Assembly: GCA_905235595.1 (NCBI GenBank) | Contig: CAJOMG010000015.1 | Location: forward strand, 1-62,261 | Length of the DNA: 62,261 nucleotides | DNA from: an uncultured Desulfovibrio sp. | GTDB lineage: Bacteria > Desulfobacterota > Desulfovibrionia > Desulfovibrionales > Desulfovibrionaceae | Direction of reading: 5' to 3' | Position numbers and translations under genes: made by a program | In this document: in pieces, positions 37,044-52,544 of the stretch | How positions within the stretch are numbered: the stretch's first letter is position 1 | Layout of the letters: each line of letters begins with the position of its first letter | The notes under the pieces: model-generated | Told to the model about the DNA's origin: nothing | The model's database searches: none | Seen by the model: only the letters and a program-made list of their open reading frames with translations

Positions 37044-37832
37044 TTAAAACGAAAAAAATTTAATAATAGATTCTAAATAAGATAATGGTACAAGAGTGTC
37101 GATGCATGGTCCTTTAGGACGAAAATTAAGAATTCCATATACAGGTATAGGAAAACAATCCTGTATACCTGAGGTAAGATCGCGTTCACACGCAACAGCA
37201 ATAATGCATTGGGGATGTGACATGGCAACAATATTACGTGCTATAGTCCCTCCAGTAGCTACTGCAACTTTAAATCCATACATATCACGTAATGAAAGAA
37301 TACGTGCCATCGGACATTTACCACAACGATGACAATTATCAATATTATGTAATAATCTATAATTACAAACAGATAATTGAATACAATGAGGTAAAAGCAA
37401 AAGAATTGAAGATGGAATCACTTTAAGATGCCGAGCAATGATAAGTTCATTATTAAACTTTATAAAACAATGACGAACAACATTTTTATCAATTCTAAAA
37501 CAATATGCTAATAATTCCATTAATGGTAAAAGGAATTTAATAATGAGATGTTGAATTCTATTGATATAAGGTATAGATAATTTAGTGTAAATATTAAATA
37601 TAATAGTAAAACAAATACATAGAATAAAAATAATTGATATACTTCCAAACAATATTGATAAATAAGATAAAAAAATATTATAAAAATGAATATCCATCCA
37701 TGGTATTATAAAAAAAAATGCAATAATAAAACACAATATAAAACATGAACATAACATTAAAAAAATAAAAATGCCTTTATGTGCATCTCCATAATATGAA
37801 GAAGGAAATGAGAAATGAGAATTAAGGAACAT
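37044..37832 (-). CDS. DUF116 membrane protein
   Basis: 262 residues. Two long hydrophobic segments at the N-terminus (~20-45 and ~55-85) anchor it. The C-terminal DUF116 domain shows LLLLPHCIQLSVC, NCHRCGKCPM, VATGGTIARNIV and VACERDLTSGIQD, with several cysteines that could bind a metal or Fe-S cluster. The biochemical role of the family is unknown; a place next to fmt and rsmB recurs in related genomes to my knowledge. AGGAATCTTTA precedes the ATG. Confidence 0.87.
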   Translation of the reverse strand: MFLNSHFSFPSSYYGDAHKGIFIFLMLCSCFILCFIIAFFFIIPWMDIHFYNIFLSYLSILFGSISIIFILCICFTIIFNIYTKLSIPYINRIQHLIIKFLLPLMELLAYCFRIDKNVVRHCFIKFNNELIIARHLKVIPSSILLLLPHCIQLSVCNYRLLHNIDNCHRCGKCPMARILSLRDMYGFKVAVATGGTIARNIVAMSHPQCIIAVACERDLTSGIQDCFPIPVYGILNFRPKGPCIDTLVPLSYLESIIKFFSF

Positions 37833-37862
37833 TAAAGATTCCTACAAATAATACTTACTTAC

Positions 37863-39479
37863 CTAATGAGAAGATCTCTCAAGAAGATCGTGCTTAAGGC
37901 ACCATAATACATAACGTTCAAATAGTTCAGCATCTAACGAACATTTTTTGCGCAATGAAGCAAAAGACATTCCATTACGGGCATAAACAAGTAAGGGTCG
38001 CAGTTTTTCCTCTGAAAAGCCAAAACGAAAAATATCAAAAGATTGCCATGGAAAAGTACCACGCAGTAGCATTTCTCCAAGACAGGAAAGAGAGAGATAA
38101 TCATCATCACACAAGTGTTCTGAGGAAAACTGAGAAAAAATGCGGCCAAATGGAAGAAAAAGTGGATGCTGCGCAGTACGCATACGAAATTGCGTAGATA
38201 AAGGGATCTGTGTATTGACAAGCTTATCCCACAATATGCACCAGCGCTCAGCTGCAGCCTGCCATGAAAAATATTTTTTTACTCGCTCTCTGCCAGCTTT
38301 TCCCATACGCTGACGTAATAATGAATCTGAGGCAAGGAGTGCTATGGCGTTTGAGAAAGCAGGAATATCAATACATGTCGATTGACCTCGTAAAAAATGA
38401 TAGTGATTATCAAACATAAACATTGATTGAAGGTCTAAAATAGGAGTATCAGAGGGTGCTAAAGTTGGAACTAGAATACCTGTTACATTATGTTCGACAA
38501 TGTCCTTATATCCATCCCAATCAGACGCAATAACAGGAAGGCCATAGGCAAATGCCTCAACTAAAGTAAGTCCAAATGTTTCCTGAATATTATCAGCTGG
38601 CGAAATAAAGATATCTGCCGCAGAAAAGAGCGCATCTTTGTAAGATTCATCTGGATTTGGAATTAAACGAACATCTAGGTGGAACCTGTTAGCAAGAAGA
38701 GGAACAACTGAAAAAAGAGAATCATCATCTGAGCTTGCACCAGATAGAACAAGAGTCATTTCGAGATTGGGAGACATCTCCTGTGCTCTACGTAGGGCAA
38801 GTAGCAAAGGGAGAGGATCCATTTTGTCAACAGATGATAATCTTCCAAAAAAAAGTAACAGTATTCTATCGTCATTGATATTTAATTTAGACCGTATAGC
38901 ATGATGACGTTCAACCAAGCCATCCTGAACAGGCAGTACTGAACCCATATGGAGCACTTCAAGTTTCGGTAGGTAACAACCTTTTTCATTGAGCAAAGAA
39001 AAATATTGTTGAACAACACATAAGGCAGCACGAGAATTACAACCTAAAAGGTCGCAGGGGCCCCAACCATCCCAAATATAGTTTTGGAAGCTGGTGCCAT
39101 ACCTGCTATAACTTAACGTGTGGTTTGGTGCGGTAAGAGGAAAAAGACAAGAAGAGAAACTGTTTCTTGCTACTGCCATATTTACAAAATCATCTATAGG
39201 GTCTGAAAGATGGCAAACAGTGTATTGAGTGGATGCAAGCGAAAAAAGAAGATCACGTCGCATAAAAGCATGCAACGCACCTCGACGTAACGCATGCAAG
39301 TGACTAAATTTCTTCCAAAGAAGCTCTAATGCTGAAGGATTATCAACAAAAAAATGATATGAATCAAAAGGATCAAGATCTAATAATGCGGACATAAAAA
39401 AGCTATTTGCCTTTTTGCGTCCATTTATTGGTCCTTCCTCAAAAAAGGGATGCAGTGATAAAAAAACAGTCTTAGGCAT
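37863..39479 (-). CDS. Family 4 glycosyltransferase
   Basis: 538 residues, GT-B fold. The C-terminal half has LLLFFGRLSSVDKMD, the donor-binding DIFISPADNIQETFGLTLVEAFAYGLPVIASDWDG with an E(x)7E pattern, and GILVP. The N-terminal half opens with KTVFLSLHPFFEEGP. A further 100-120 residues after the GT-B fold are unassigned. It starts 12 nt after fmt ends. Probably transfers a hexose to a lipid or LPS acceptor; donor and acceptor are unknown. Confidence 0.8.
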   Translation of the reverse strand: MPKTVFLSLHPFFEEGPINGRKKANSFFMSALLDLDPFDSYHFFVDNPSALELLWKKFSHLHALRRGALHAFMRRDLLFSLASTQYTVCHLSDPIDDFVNMAVARNSFSSCLFPLTAPNHTLSYSRYGTSFQNYIWDGWGPCDLLGCNSRAALCVVQQYFSLLNEKGCYLPKLEVLHMGSVLPVQDGLVERHHAIRSKLNINDDRILLLFFGRLSSVDKMDPLPLLLALRRAQEMSPNLEMTLVLSGASSDDDSLFSVVPLLANRFHLDVRLIPNPDESYKDALFSAADIFISPADNIQETFGLTLVEAFAYGLPVIASDWDGYKDIVEHNVTGILVPTLAPSDTPILDLQSMFMFDNHYHFLRGQSTCIDIPAFSNAIALLASDSLLRQRMGKAGRERVKKYFSWQAAAERWCILWDKLVNTQIPLSTQFRMRTAQHPLFLPFGRIFSQFSSEHLCDDDYLSLSCLGEMLLRGTFPWQSFDIFRFGFSEEKLRPLLVYARNGMSFASLRKKCSLDAELFERYVLWCLKHDLLERSSH

Positions 39480-39491
39480 TACCGTCAGATT

Positions 39492-40499
39492 TTACGTTTC
39501 AACTTGAGGTGGAAGCGCCCGACCACAAACACCGTGCGGAATTGTACGGAGTTGACCATTAAGAAGATCAAGAACAGACATGTCTCCGCAACCTTGAGGA
39601 CGAACTCTTGTGAGTTCATACCAAAAATCAGAACAAGCAATGCGTAACGACTTTTTATCTCTTACCAAAGTTCCAGGAATCTCGTCAGAAACTTGCTCAG
39701 AAATTACACCTGGTGCGATACAAAGTCGTAATGGTGACAAGGTTGGATTATTATAAAAATCAAGCAATACCTGTGCACCCGGTTTTGGTGTTACGCCGCG
39801 AATACGAGCATGAACAATAGCCGAAGGAGAATTCCATTCAATTAAGGAATCTTTCTTGGAAATTTTAGGCGCATATGTGGCAAGGGCTTCATCCTGAGGC
39901 ACCGGATTTGCATTACCCTCTAGTATATCGTCTAAAACAGTAACAAGAAGTTCTGCACCTAAATCAGCCAGGGTATCATGAAGGGATCCAAAAGTATGAT
40001 TACCAACTAAAACACTTTCAGAAGCAAAAACAGGACCCGAATCAAGAGTTTTGGTAATACGCATTATTGTTACCCCAGCACGAAATCCCGGGCGCCAGCT
40101 GTCAATCACAGCATGCTGTATAGGTGCAGCTCCACGATACGCAGGTAATAGAGAGGCATGAACATTAACACAATCAAGCTTAGGCGTATGCAACACCGCT
40201 TCAGGTAAAATGAGACCATATGCGGCAACTGCAAGGAAATCAGGCTGTAAGTCGGCTAAAATTCTTTGCTCGCTGATATCTTTGAGACTATGAGGTTGAA
40301 AAACGGGATACCCAAGTTCAAGTGCGCATTTTTTTACGGGTGGCATACATATCCTGTGACCACGGCCTGCAGGTCTATCAGGCTGCGTGTATACCCCAAC
40401 AAGCTCTCCTCCATTCCAGCGTGCCAATCTCTTAAGACTAGCAACGCCAAAATCTGGAGTACCCATAAAAACTATACGGCATTTTTTCGCCTGAGCCAT
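39492..40499 (-). CDS. fmt: Methionyl-tRNA formyltransferase
   Basis: 335 residues. RIVFMGTPDFGVASL at the N-terminus, VNVHASLLPAYRGAAPIQHAVI with the catalytic Asn/His region, GVTIMRITKTLDSGPVF, and a C-terminal OB-like domain from ~210. It formylates initiator Met-tRNA. It overlaps the end of def by 28 nt; AAGGTGAAAAA lies before its ATG. The def-fmt pair is the usual arrangement. Confidence 0.96.
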   Translation of the reverse strand: MAQAKKCRIVFMGTPDFGVASLKRLARWNGGELVGVYTQPDRPAGRGHRICMPPVKKCALELGYPVFQPHSLKDISEQRILADLQPDFLAVAAYGLILPEAVLHTPKLDCVNVHASLLPAYRGAAPIQHAVIDSWRPGFRAGVTIMRITKTLDSGPVFASESVLVGNHTFGSLHDTLADLGAELLVTVLDDILEGNANPVPQDEALATYAPKISKKDSLIEWNSPSAIVHARIRGVTPKPGAQVLLDFYNNPTLSPLRLCIAPGVISEQVSDEIPGTLVRDKKSLRIACSDFWYELTRVRPQGCGDMSVLDLLNGQLRTIPHGVCGRALPPQVET

Positions 40500-40990
40500 T
40501 TTTTCACCTTGCTGTCATACAGACTTCGTCTGAGACGGCTAATTTTATCAATAAAAAGGATGCCATCCAGATGATCATATTCATGTTGAACGATGATAGC
40601 CCCAAAACCCTCTAGGTCCTCGTCAATAACAGAACCATCGATATTCAAAGCATTCAAATGCACCATACTCTTACGCACAACATCAGCTCTATAGTTCATT
40701 GGAACGGAAAGACAACCCTCCTGCTCACTGACAACTTCTTCACCCAAAAAAGTCAAAACTGGATTAACCAAAACCCTTGGATGTTTTTTCTCTTCTTGAG
40801 CTGATTCGTCCATAACAAGCATACGAATATTTTTACCTACCTGCGGTGCAGCCAAACCTACACCAGGTGCAGCATACATTGTTTCAAGCATATTCGCAGC
40901 AAGCTCTCGAATCTCGTCTGTAATTACCCCAACTGACTGGCTCACCTGCTTCAGCCTTGGATCAGGATAGGTTACAATATCAAGAATCAT
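40472..40990 (-). CDS. def: Peptide deformylase
   Basis: 172 residues. The three motifs of PDF are present: GVGLAAPQVG, EGCLSVP with the Cys ligand, and QHEYDHLDG with two His ligands and the catalytic Glu. It removes the formyl group from new proteins. Overlaps fmt. Confidence 0.97.
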   Translation of the reverse strand: MILDIVTYPDPRLKQVSQSVGVITDEIRELAANMLETMYAAPGVGLAAPQVGKNIRMLVMDESAQEEKKHPRVLVNPVLTFLGEEVVSEQEGCLSVPMNYRADVVRKSMVHLNALNIDGSVIDEDLEGFGAIIVQHEYDHLDGILFIDKISRLRRSLYDSKVKKWLRRKNAV

Positions 40991-41007
40991 ACAGTACCCT
41001 GCTATCT

Positions 41008-42873
41008 CTAAGAATTAAGGCACACTTTTCCATCAGACGCCGCCTGATCACGAAGGCGTAATCCCAGCTCTCGTAGCTGTTTGGCTGATACTGTTGAAGG
41101 GGCTTCAGTCATAAGGCATGTTGCCTTCTGTGTCTTTGGAAATGCAATAACATCACGAATACTTGATGCGGAAGAAAGCAGCATTACAAGCCGGTCAAGA
41201 CCAAAAGCCAAGCCTCCATGAGGCGGAGCACCTTGATCAAGAGCCTTTAGCAGAAAGCCAAATTGATGCTCAGCCTGTTCTTCTGAAAAACCAAGAGCTC
41301 TGAACATACGTCGCTGTACTTCACCTGAATGTATACGTATGGAACCGCCACCTACTTCACAGCCGTTTAGAACCATATCATAGGCTCGTGCACGAGCAGA
41401 GGAAGGATCACTGAGCATAAGATCAAGATGCCCGGGCGCTGGCGAAGTGAAAGGATGATGACAGGCTACATAGCGCTTTTCCTCATCGTCATATTCATAA
41501 AGAGGAAAATCAGTAACCCAGAGGAAATTAAAGGTATGTTCGGGTATAAGTTTAAGATGCTCTCCAAGATGCACACGCAGATTACCCAGAGCAGCATTAA
41601 CAATAGCAGGTTCTCCTGCCTGGAAAAAGATAATATCACCAACATGGAGCTGCAACGCCTCGGCAATGGCAGCACGCTCATTATCTGAAAGAAATTTGGC
41701 AATAGGTGATTGCCATTCATCCTCTTTAATCTTTATCCACGCTAGTCCTTGCGCACCATAAATTTTGACAAAATCAGTAAATCCATCAATTTCCTTACGA
41801 GATAGGGATTCCCCTCCCGGAACTTTCATGGCTTTGACCATAGTTGCGCCAGCAAAAAGCTTGAAGCCAGAATTTCGAACAATTGAAGATATATCCTTGA
41901 GTTCAAGTCCAAACCGAGTATCGGGCTTATCCACACCGTAACGATTCATTGCCTCATCCCAGGTCATACGTGGGAAAGGAGTTGCCAAATCAGCATGCAT
42001 TACATCTTGAAACACGCGAGAAATAAGCCCTTCGGCAATAGTCATTACCTGCTCTTCGTCGACAAAACTCATTTCAAGATCAACCTGCGTAAATTCAGGT
42101 TGACGATCAGCTCGCAAATCTTCATCCCTAAAACAGCGAACAATCTGGAAATAACGCTCCAGCCCTGCAACCATAAGCAGCTGCTTGAATAGCTGAGGTG
42201 ACTGGGGCAGAGCATAAAATTCGCCAGTATTCAGACGGCTTGGAACAAGGAAATCCCGTGCGCCTTCAGGGGTTGATTTTGTAAGCACAGGCGTTTCAAC
42301 TTCTATAAAACCCTGTTCGTCAAGAAAACGCCGGACTGTCTGTGCCACCTTATGACGTAATAGCAAATTAGCCTGCATACGTGGACGACGCAGGTCAAGA
42401 TAACGCCAGGCAAGACGCAAATTTTCACCAGCATCAGTTCTATCTTCTATGGGAAAAGGCGGTGTTTTTGAAGTGTTGAGAAGACGCCACTCAAGAACGA
42501 CAACCTCTACCTCACCAGTTGGCATATTGGTATTCACCATACCTTCTGGCCTTGGACGCACCCTACCTTTAACAGCAAGAACATATTCCGAACGCAAAAT
42601 ATGAGCGTTTTTATGTGCATCAGGAGCTATATCCGGGCTAAAGACAACCTGAGTAAGACCATCACGATCACGAAGATCAACAAATATTAGGCCACCATGA
42701 TCACGTCTGTACTGTACCCAGCCCATAAGACATACCATCTGCCCATTGTCTCTAAGGGTCAATTGCCCACAGGAATGGGTACGACGCCAGTCTCCTAGCT
42801 CCACCACATATTTCTGGTGTTCTTTCTGTACGTCCTGTAGCTGCGCATCTTGCTCAAAATTAACTTCAGTCAT
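41008..42873 (-). CDS. aspS: Aspartyl-tRNA synthetase
   Basis: 621 residues, bacterial-type AspRS. An OB anticodon domain (~30-140) is followed by the class II core with [25 protein letters not shown] (motif 2), a GAD insertion domain, and [10 protein letters not shown] (motif 3). About 27 residues precede the usual start of the OB domain and look like a short helical extension. It overlaps hisS by 8 nt (hisS is upstream). Confidence 0.96.
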   Translation of the reverse strand: MTEVNFEQDAQLQDVQKEHQKYVVELGDWRRTHSCGQLTLRDNGQMVCLMGWVQYRRDHGGLIFVDLRDRDGLTQVVFSPDIAPDAHKNAHILRSEYVLAVKGRVRPRPEGMVNTNMPTGEVEVVVLEWRLLNTSKTPPFPIEDRTDAGENLRLAWRYLDLRRPRMQANLLLRHKVAQTVRRFLDEQGFIEVETPVLTKSTPEGARDFLVPSRLNTGEFYALPQSPQLFKQLLMVAGLERYFQIVRCFRDEDLRADRQPEFTQVDLEMSFVDEEQVMTIAEGLISRVFQDVMHADLATPFPRMTWDEAMNRYGVDKPDTRFGLELKDISSIVRNSGFKLFAGATMVKAMKVPGGESLSRKEIDGFTDFVKIYGAQGLAWIKIKEDEWQSPIAKFLSDNERAAIAEALQLHVGDIIFFQAGEPAIVNAALGNLRVHLGEHLKLIPEHTFNFLWVTDFPLYEYDDEEKRYVACHHPFTSPAPGHLDLMLSDPSSARARAYDMVLNGCEVGGGSIRIHSGEVQRRMFRALGFSEEQAEHQFGFLLKALDQGAPPHGGLAFGLDRLVMLLSSASSIRDVIAFPKTQKATCLMTEAPSTVSAKQLRELGLRLRDQAASDGKVCLNS

Positions 42874-44125
42874 TGCTGTGTATTTCCTTCAGAAGATATT
42901 GGAGCGCGTCTTTCTGGGGTACGCATTCCTGTTTTCCGCTAACAAGATTCTTGATAACGACATTGTGCTGAAGTGCTTCATCCGGGCCGAGAATTAAACA
43001 GTATTTGGCACCTGATTTCCCTGCTTGACGCATCAGGCCCTTAAATCCACTTTCGCTAAAGTTCATTTCTCCAGTCAGACCACCATCACGCAGCTTTTGC
43101 GTCAAAAGCCAACCCTGTTCACGGCTTGTCTGGTCCATTGCAATCAAATAAAAAAGGAGTTGGTGCTGGTGCACGTTAGAAAGAATAAGTGCGAGTCGTT
43201 CCATGCCGCAGGCAAAACCAACTCCAGGCACATCCGGTCCGCCCAACAATTTTATCAAGCCATCATAACGTCCACCGCCTGCTACAGCAGCTTGAGCCCC
43301 AATACTGTTACTCACAACCTCAAAAGTTGTACGACAATAATAATCAAGCCCACGAACAAGTCGATGATCCAACTCATAGTTTAAGCCACGTTCACGCAAA
43401 AGACGTAAAACGGTTTGAAAATGAGTACGGCACTCTGGACAGTTGTAATCCAGCAATTTCGGTGCCTGAGCTGTAATATCTCGACAGCCTTGCTGCTTAC
43501 AGTCCAACACGCGTAGCGGATTGGTTTCCATACGTCTGACACAGTCTTCACAAAGCAAATCAGCAGTCTTGCCGCGTAAATACTCCTGCAAAGCCGACTT
43601 ATAGCTTTGACGACATGTGGAGCAGCCAAGAGAATTGATATGAAGGATTACATCGTTAATTCCGAGCTTATCAAGAAAAAGCAAAAGCATGTTGATAAGC
43701 TCTGCGTCTGCTAAAGGACTTTGGCTACCTAAACACTCACAGTTTATCTGATGAAACTGACGCATCCGGCCTTTCTGCGGTCGTTCATGGCGAAACATCG
43801 GTCCAGTTGTAAATAAACGGCTCACAGATTCTCTGTTGGCTAAACCACTTTCAATATAAGCGCGCATAACACCAGCAGTAGCCTCTGGTCTCAATGTCAG
43901 AAGACGACCCTTGCGATCAGGGAACGTGTACATCTCTTTTTGAACAACATCAGTTTCCTCACCAATGGAGCGTTGAAAAAGATCCGTAAACTCCAAAAGT
44001 GGAGTGCGCAGCTCCACAAAACCGCATCTGGCAAATACCTCACGCGCAACATTTTCCATATGTGTAAAAATGTCACTCATTGGCGGGAATATATCCGCGA
44101 AACCCTTGATGCGTGTCGTAGTCAT
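42866..44125 (-). CDS. hisS: Histidyl-tRNA synthetase
   Basis: 419 residues, class [18 protein letters not shown], the [16 protein letters not shown] motif 2, [15 protein letters not shown] (histidine loop), and [14 protein letters not shown] cysteine-rich stretch (CEDC, CPEC) in the insertion domain occurs in some relatives. GGAG precedes the ATG. Directly upstream of aspS and downstream of purF. Confidence 0.96.
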   Translation of the reverse strand: MTTTRIKGFADIFPPMSDIFTHMENVAREVFARCGFVELRTPLLEFTDLFQRSIGEETDVVQKEMYTFPDRKGRLLTLRPEATAGVMRAYIESGLANRESVSRLFTTGPMFRHERPQKGRMRQFHQINCECLGSQSPLADAELINMLLLFLDKLGINDVILHINSLGCSTCRQSYKSALQEYLRGKTADLLCEDCVRRMETNPLRVLDCKQQGCRDITAQAPKLLDYNCPECRTHFQTVLRLLRERGLNYELDHRLVRGLDYYCRTTFEVVSNSIGAQAAVAGGGRYDGLIKLLGGPDVPGVGFACGMERLALILSNVHQHQLLFYLIAMDQTSREQGWLLTQKLRDGGLTGEMNFSESGFKGLMRQAGKSGAKYCLILGPDEALQHNVVIKNLVSGKQECVPQKDALQYLLKEIHSND

Positions 44126-44155
44126 ATTATCTCCAAAAAAAAATAGAATCCGATA

Positions 44156-45559
44156 CTACCGTCCGGCACATGGGGTTTCAAGACGATACTTACCACCACT
44201 CTCATCACAAGGCACAGGATAGTTACCATCAAAACAAGCTAGACAGTAGGTGTCTGGTTTACGCACTGAAGCCAATAAGCCTTCAATGCTCAAATAGTGC
44301 AGTGAATCAACATCAAGTTTACAACGAATCGCATCAAGATCGTATCGAGCTGCAATAAGTTCACCACGTGAAGAGAAATCTATACCATAGTGACAGGGAT
44401 ACTTCACCGGTGGACTCGAAATACGAATATGAACCTCTCGTGCGCCAAGTTCTCGCAATTTTTTTACTCGGGTCATCATGGTGGTTCCTCGCACTATGCT
44501 ATCATCAATAATACAGATGCGTTTGCCCTCAATTACTTCTTTTACAGGATTAATCTTCACACGTACGCCAAAACTGCGCATACTTTGCGATGGTTGAATA
44601 AAGGTGCGACCAACATAATGATTACGTATCATGGCATGTTCATAGGGCAAGCCTGAATATTGGGTAAAGCCGAGTGCCGGGTATATGCCTGAATCAGGAA
44701 AAGGCATGATAAAATCAACGTCTGGGGTGGATTCCTTTGCAAGATTCCAACCCATTTTCTTGCGACAAAGATAAACCTGTTCATCAAAAATACAGGAATC
44801 AGGACGGGCAAAATATACAAGCTCAAAAATACACTGGCGTGGTTGTTTGGGCAAAGGTTCCAGCAATGATTCGCTGCGTATATCACCATCCTGAACAATG
44901 AGAATTTCCCCAGGCTCTACACTGCGAACATATTGAGCTTCCAAAAGATCAAACGCACATGTTTCTGAAGCGAATACAGGAGTACCGTCCATGTATCCAA
45001 AGGAAAGCGGATGAAAACCGTAAGGATCCCTCACAGCTACCATGACACCATCAACCATTACCAAAAGACTGTACGCTCCACGTACACGCGCGCATGTTTC
45101 CTTGATGGCACCAGGCAAATTGTTATGACGCAGAGCCCGTACCAAAAGATGCATGAATACTTCTGTATCGTTACCTGTAGAAAAAATGGCACCCTCTTCT
45201 TCCAAATCTTCCCGTAACTGGCCAGCATTGACAAGATTTCCATTGTGCGCAAGGACGATATCACGCCCTTGAAAATGGACACAGAATGGTTGTGCATTAC
45301 TACTTACTGAGCGGCCTGTGGTAGAATAACGAACATGCCCGATAGCCATGCGGCCGGGCAATGCCTGCAAATCGGCCTCAGAAAAAATATCGGGCACAAG
45401 ACCCATGCGCTTGTGCTCATAAGCCTCATCACCATCCCATGTGACGATGCCCGCACTTTCCTGACCGCGATGCTGCTGTGCATAGAGACCAAAGTAGGTC
45501 AATCGTGCAGCCTCTTCGTGGTCGTATATGCCGAACACTCCGCAATCATGCTTTATCAT
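44156..45559 (-). CDS. purF: Amidophosphoribosyltransferase
   Basis: 467 residues. The N-terminal glutaminase nucleophile is Cys6 (MIKHDCGVFGI), so a 5-residue propeptide must be removed. ALRHNNLPGAIKE, VIEGKRICIIDDSIVRGTT (PRPP loop) and cysteines in RQCIFE, YPCHYG and CLAC match the Bacillus-type [4Fe-4S] enzyme. It starts purine synthesis by making phosphoribosylamine. Confidence 0.96.
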   Translation of the reverse strand: MIKHDCGVFGIYDHEEAARLTYFGLYAQQHRGQESAGIVTWDGDEAYEHKRMGLVPDIFSEADLQALPGRMAIGHVRYSTTGRSVSSNAQPFCVHFQGRDIVLAHNGNLVNAGQLREDLEEEGAIFSTGNDTEVFMHLLVRALRHNNLPGAIKETCARVRGAYSLLVMVDGVMVAVRDPYGFHPLSFGYMDGTPVFASETCAFDLLEAQYVRSVEPGEILIVQDGDIRSESLLEPLPKQPRQCIFELVYFARPDSCIFDEQVYLCRKKMGWNLAKESTPDVDFIMPFPDSGIYPALGFTQYSGLPYEHAMIRNHYVGRTFIQPSQSMRSFGVRVKINPVKEVIEGKRICIIDDSIVRGTTMMTRVKKLRELGAREVHIRISSPPVKYPCHYGIDFSSRGELIAARYDLDAIRCKLDVDSLHYLSIEGLLASVRKPDTYCLACFDGNYPVPCDESGGKYRLETPCAGR

Positions 45560-45601
45560 ACAACGCTCTTCATGATGTTGCAGCCAATGAGCAACAGATG
45601 C

Positions 45602-46414
45602 TTACTTGGTTTTCTTCCGTAACAGCGCAATGCGTTTTTCTACAACGGATACATTAGGATAATTCTTGAGTGCACGTTCAAAAAAAAGCAATGATTCTTT
45701 CTTCTTACCTTGCTGTTCAAGAGCATCGGCAAGCATATATTCTGTCATACCAAGAAGTGTTCCTTCTGGCTTGCTTTCAAGTATCTGACTGCACAGGTCT
45801 ACGACATTCTTCCACTGTTCCCTTGCCATATACTGATCTGCAAGGTCAAACATACATACAATTTTATCATGAAACGGCAGCGGTATAGAAATACATTGCA
45901 GCAATGCGCGCTCCCCGGCATCAAACTGACGTAATCGCAATTCAATGGCAGCAAGACGGCGGTATCCTTCCATTCGCTGCTCATTATTAAGATTGGCTAG
46001 TTCCACATAGGACTTCCATGATTCAACCGCACGCCCGAAATGCTGCATCTTTTCGCTACATTCACCGATACGGTACAGGATAACTGCTTTTCTTGTTTCG
46101 TCATCGGCAAATTCAACCAGCATGGTTTCCAACACTTGCAATAAAGCCTTTTGGCTCAATCCGTTGGCATTCATAGCGGTCAGGAGATATTGCCAGGCTT
46201 CCCAACGAGTGTTTTCATCTTGTGAATCACGCAGGTAATGCTCAATCAATCGTTCTGCATGCATCCACTCTTGCCTTGTCAGCGCCGTACGTGCTGCAAA
46301 AAGTTCATCAGTTGCAGCAGTGTCTCCATTTCTACATGCACAAAGAAAACCTGCTCCTGACAACAAGACAAAGCAGAACACCCCTGCTCGTACAATGACA
46401 GGCAATACAGTCAT
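45602..46414 (-). CDS. TPR-repeat lipoprotein
   Basis: 270 residues. The signal ends at FLCAC, a lipobox with Cys27. Helical TPR-like repeats fill the rest (LFAARTALTRQEWMHAERLIEHYL, ADALEQQGKKKESLLFFERALK). It is in the gyrA-to-purF run, 75 nt after gyrA. Similar TPR lipoproteins help outer-membrane assembly (BamD) or cell-wall functions; there is not enough to name it. Confidence 0.75.
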   Translation of the reverse strand: MTVLPVIVRAGVFCFVLLSGAGFLCACRNGDTAATDELFAARTALTRQEWMHAERLIEHYLRDSQDENTRWEAWQYLLTAMNANGLSQKALLQVLETMLVEFADDETRKAVILYRIGECSEKMQHFGRAVESWKSYVELANLNNEQRMEGYRRLAAIELRLRQFDAGERALLQCISIPLPFHDKIVCMFDLADQYMAREQWKNVVDLCSQILESKPEGTLLGMTEYMLADALEQQGKKKESLLFFERALKNYPNVSVVEKRIALLRKKTK

Positions 46415-46489
46415 GCCTCACTACTCCGCAAGATAACTGACCACCTTTTAGCGGATATCTTTGTTTTCCTGCCGGGTATTGTTGAAAGC

Positions 46490-48973
46490 TTACGATACAT
46501 CCTCTATTTCAGCCGTTTCAGCAGTTGCGTCGCGTCCGGTCTGGCCTCCCTCGTCCACACGGTCAAAGCCAACCACATGGGCACCTTCATCCAGGCGCAC
46601 CAGTGTCACTCCCATGGTTGCACGTCCCTTGCTTCGTATATCATCCACGCCAATACGAACAACCTTATTGGTTGAGGTCAACAAAATAAGACCATCGTTA
46701 TCACGAACTGGCATGGCCCCTACCACAGGACCGGTTTTTGTTGTTACCTTGAAATTAATGATGCCTTTGCCACCGCGTGATTGAACCCTGTACAATTCAA
46801 CATTTGTACGCTTGCCATAGCCGTTGGCAGATATGGACATTATCTCGGTAGATGTGTCAACATCCTTGATTATAACACCCGCAACAACACAGTCACTGCG
46901 ACGCAGGGCAATGCCTTTGACACCGGTGGCAATGCGACCCATTGGGCGTACATCATTGCAGGAAAAACGAATGGCAAAACCATCTGCCGTGACAAGCACT
47001 ATATGGCTGTTGTCGCGTATTGGCCGCACTACCACCAACTCGTCATCATCACGAAGACCAACGGCCATGAGGCCTGATTTTCTACAACGCGCATAAAGAG
47101 ACGCTGAAGAACGCTTAACCATACCACGCTTTGTGACAAACAGGAAAAATTTGTCTTCGGAGAATTCACGTAAAGCTAGTACAGTTGTCACCCATTCTCC
47201 ATCTTCCAACGGCAACAGATTATTAATGTGAATTCCCTTTGCGGTACGACTGCCTTCAGGTACCTGATGCACTTTAATCTGGTGCATTCGTCCCTTGTTG
47301 GTAAAGAGACAAAGGTATTGGTGATTTGTAGTTGTCAGAAATTCCTGTACATAATCGTCTTCTGAAGTATGCAGAGCCGCAATACCCTTTCCACCACGCC
47401 TTTGTTGCTGATAATTCTCAAGCCCTGTCCGTTTCATATAGCCACGCCGAGACAGGGTAATAACTACTTCATCATCCGGAATAAGGTCTTCAATGTTAAT
47501 ATCTGAAAAGGCATCATGCAGTACCTCAGAACGTCTCGGAGTGGCAAACGTATCACGCAGTTCCTTTATTTCGCGCTTAAGTTCCCCACGCAACACTTCA
47601 ACATTATTCAGAATGGACTTATAGAATTCAATTTTTTGAAGAAGATCCCTGTATTCATTTATGAGTTCTTCGCGTTGTAGCCCTGTGAGTCGCTGTAAAC
47701 GCATATCAAGAATTGCGCGAGCCTGTACTTCAGAAAATTCAAAACGGGCTATCAGGGATGTACGGGCTTCATCCGGGCTTGCAGATGCACGAATAAGACG
47801 CACCACCTCGTCAATATTGTCAATGGCAATGCGAAGACCTTCCAAAATATGGGCCCGGGCCTCAGCCTTTTCCAGATCATAACGGGTACGGCGTATTACA
47901 ACTTCACGCCGATGATCCACAAAACACATCAAGGCAGTTTTAAGATTGAGCAGCTGGGGACGATTGTCTACCACAGCCAGCATATTGATACCGAAACTTG
48001 TTTCAAGAGGGGTAAACTTATACAGAGAATTGATAACAATATCCGGTATGGTACCGCGTTTGAGATCTATAACAACACGAATACCTCTGCGGTCTGATTC
48101 ATCACGCAGATCGGATATTCCATCAATCTTGCGATCATTGATAAGTGCAGCAATTTTTTCCACCAATACTGATTTATTCAAACCAAAGGGTATTTCCTTG
48201 ATTACAATGGCTTGAGAACCCTTTTTCCGCTCTTCCACTTCAAGCCGGCCGCGTACCTTTACCGTTCCGCGCCCGGTGTGGTAGGCATCATACAGCCCTT
48301 TGCCTGTGTAAATAACGCCTCTGGTCGGAAAATCCGGGCCCTTCACAAAATCCATGAGGTCATCAATACTGCATTGGGGATTGTCCAGCAGATGCTGTAT
48401 GGCGTCACACAGTTCACCAAGGTTATGTGGCGGAATATTGGTTGCCATTCCCACGGCTATGCCTGAACTGCCATTAAGGAGAAGATTTGGCACCTTGGTT
48501 GGCATTACCGTAGGTTCCTGTAACGTATTGTCGTAATTTGGTCTGAAATCTACGGTATTTTTATCAAGATCTGTCAGAAATTCTTGAGCAAGGCGCGACA
48601 TACGCACTTCGGTATAACGCATGGCCGCCGGTGCATCGCCATCAATGGAGCCAAAATTGCCCTGACCGTCCACCAACGGATCTCGCATAGAGAAATCCTG
48701 TGCCATACGCACTATGGCATCGTATACTGCAGAATCTCCATGCGGATGATATTTACCAATGACATCACCGACAATACGGGCAGACTTTTTGTGTGGCCGG
48801 TTCCAGTTATTGCCCAGTTCATACTGGGCAAACATAATGCGCCGATGTACTGGTTTCAAACCATCGCGTGCATCAGGTATGGCGCGGCCGATGATTACCG
48901 AAAGCGAGTATTCAAGGTACGACTGGCGCAGTTCTTTCTCAATGCTTACTTGCCTGATATCTGTTTCTGCCAT
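46490..48973 (-). CDS. gyrA: DNA gyrase subunit A
   Basis: 827 residues. The catalytic Tyr is in AAMRYTEVR. The quinolone region reads [17 protein letters not shown], with Ser and Asp at positions corresponding to E. coli Ser83 and Asp87, that is, wild type. The GyrA box QRRGGKG starts the C-terminal DNA-wrapping beta-pinwheel. It follows gyrB by 14 nt. Confidence 0.98.
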   Translation of the reverse strand: MAETDIRQVSIEKELRQSYLEYSLSVIIGRAIPDARDGLKPVHRRIMFAQYELGNNWNRPHKKSARIVGDVIGKYHPHGDSAVYDAIVRMAQDFSMRDPLVDGQGNFGSIDGDAPAAMRYTEVRMSRLAQEFLTDLDKNTVDFRPNYDNTLQEPTVMPTKVPNLLLNGSSGIAVGMATNIPPHNLGELCDAIQHLLDNPQCSIDDLMDFVKGPDFPTRGVIYTGKGLYDAYHTGRGTVKVRGRLEVEERKKGSQAIVIKEIPFGLNKSVLVEKIAALINDRKIDGISDLRDESDRRGIRVVIDLKRGTIPDIVINSLYKFTPLETSFGINMLAVVDNRPQLLNLKTALMCFVDHRREVVIRRTRYDLEKAEARAHILEGLRIAIDNIDEVVRLIRASASPDEARTSLIARFEFSEVQARAILDMRLQRLTGLQREELINEYRDLLQKIEFYKSILNNVEVLRGELKREIKELRDTFATPRRSEVLHDAFSDINIEDLIPDDEVVITLSRRGYMKRTGLENYQQQRRGGKGIAALHTSEDDYVQEFLTTTNHQYLCLFTNKGRMHQIKVHQVPEGSRTAKGIHINNLLPLEDGEWVTTVLALREFSEDKFFLFVTKRGMVKRSSASLYARCRKSGLMAVGLRDDDELVVVRPIRDNSHIVLVTADGFAIRFSCNDVRPMGRIATGVKGIALRRSDCVVAGVIIKDVDTSTEIMSISANGYGKRTNVELYRVQSRGGKGIINFKVTTKTGPVVGAMPVRDNDGLILLTSTNKVVRIGVDDIRSKGRATMGVTLVRLDEGAHVVGFDRVDEGGQTGRDATAETAEIEDVS

Positions 48974-48987
48974 ATGTGCCTGCCGAT

Positions 48988-52544
<3,557 letters not shown>

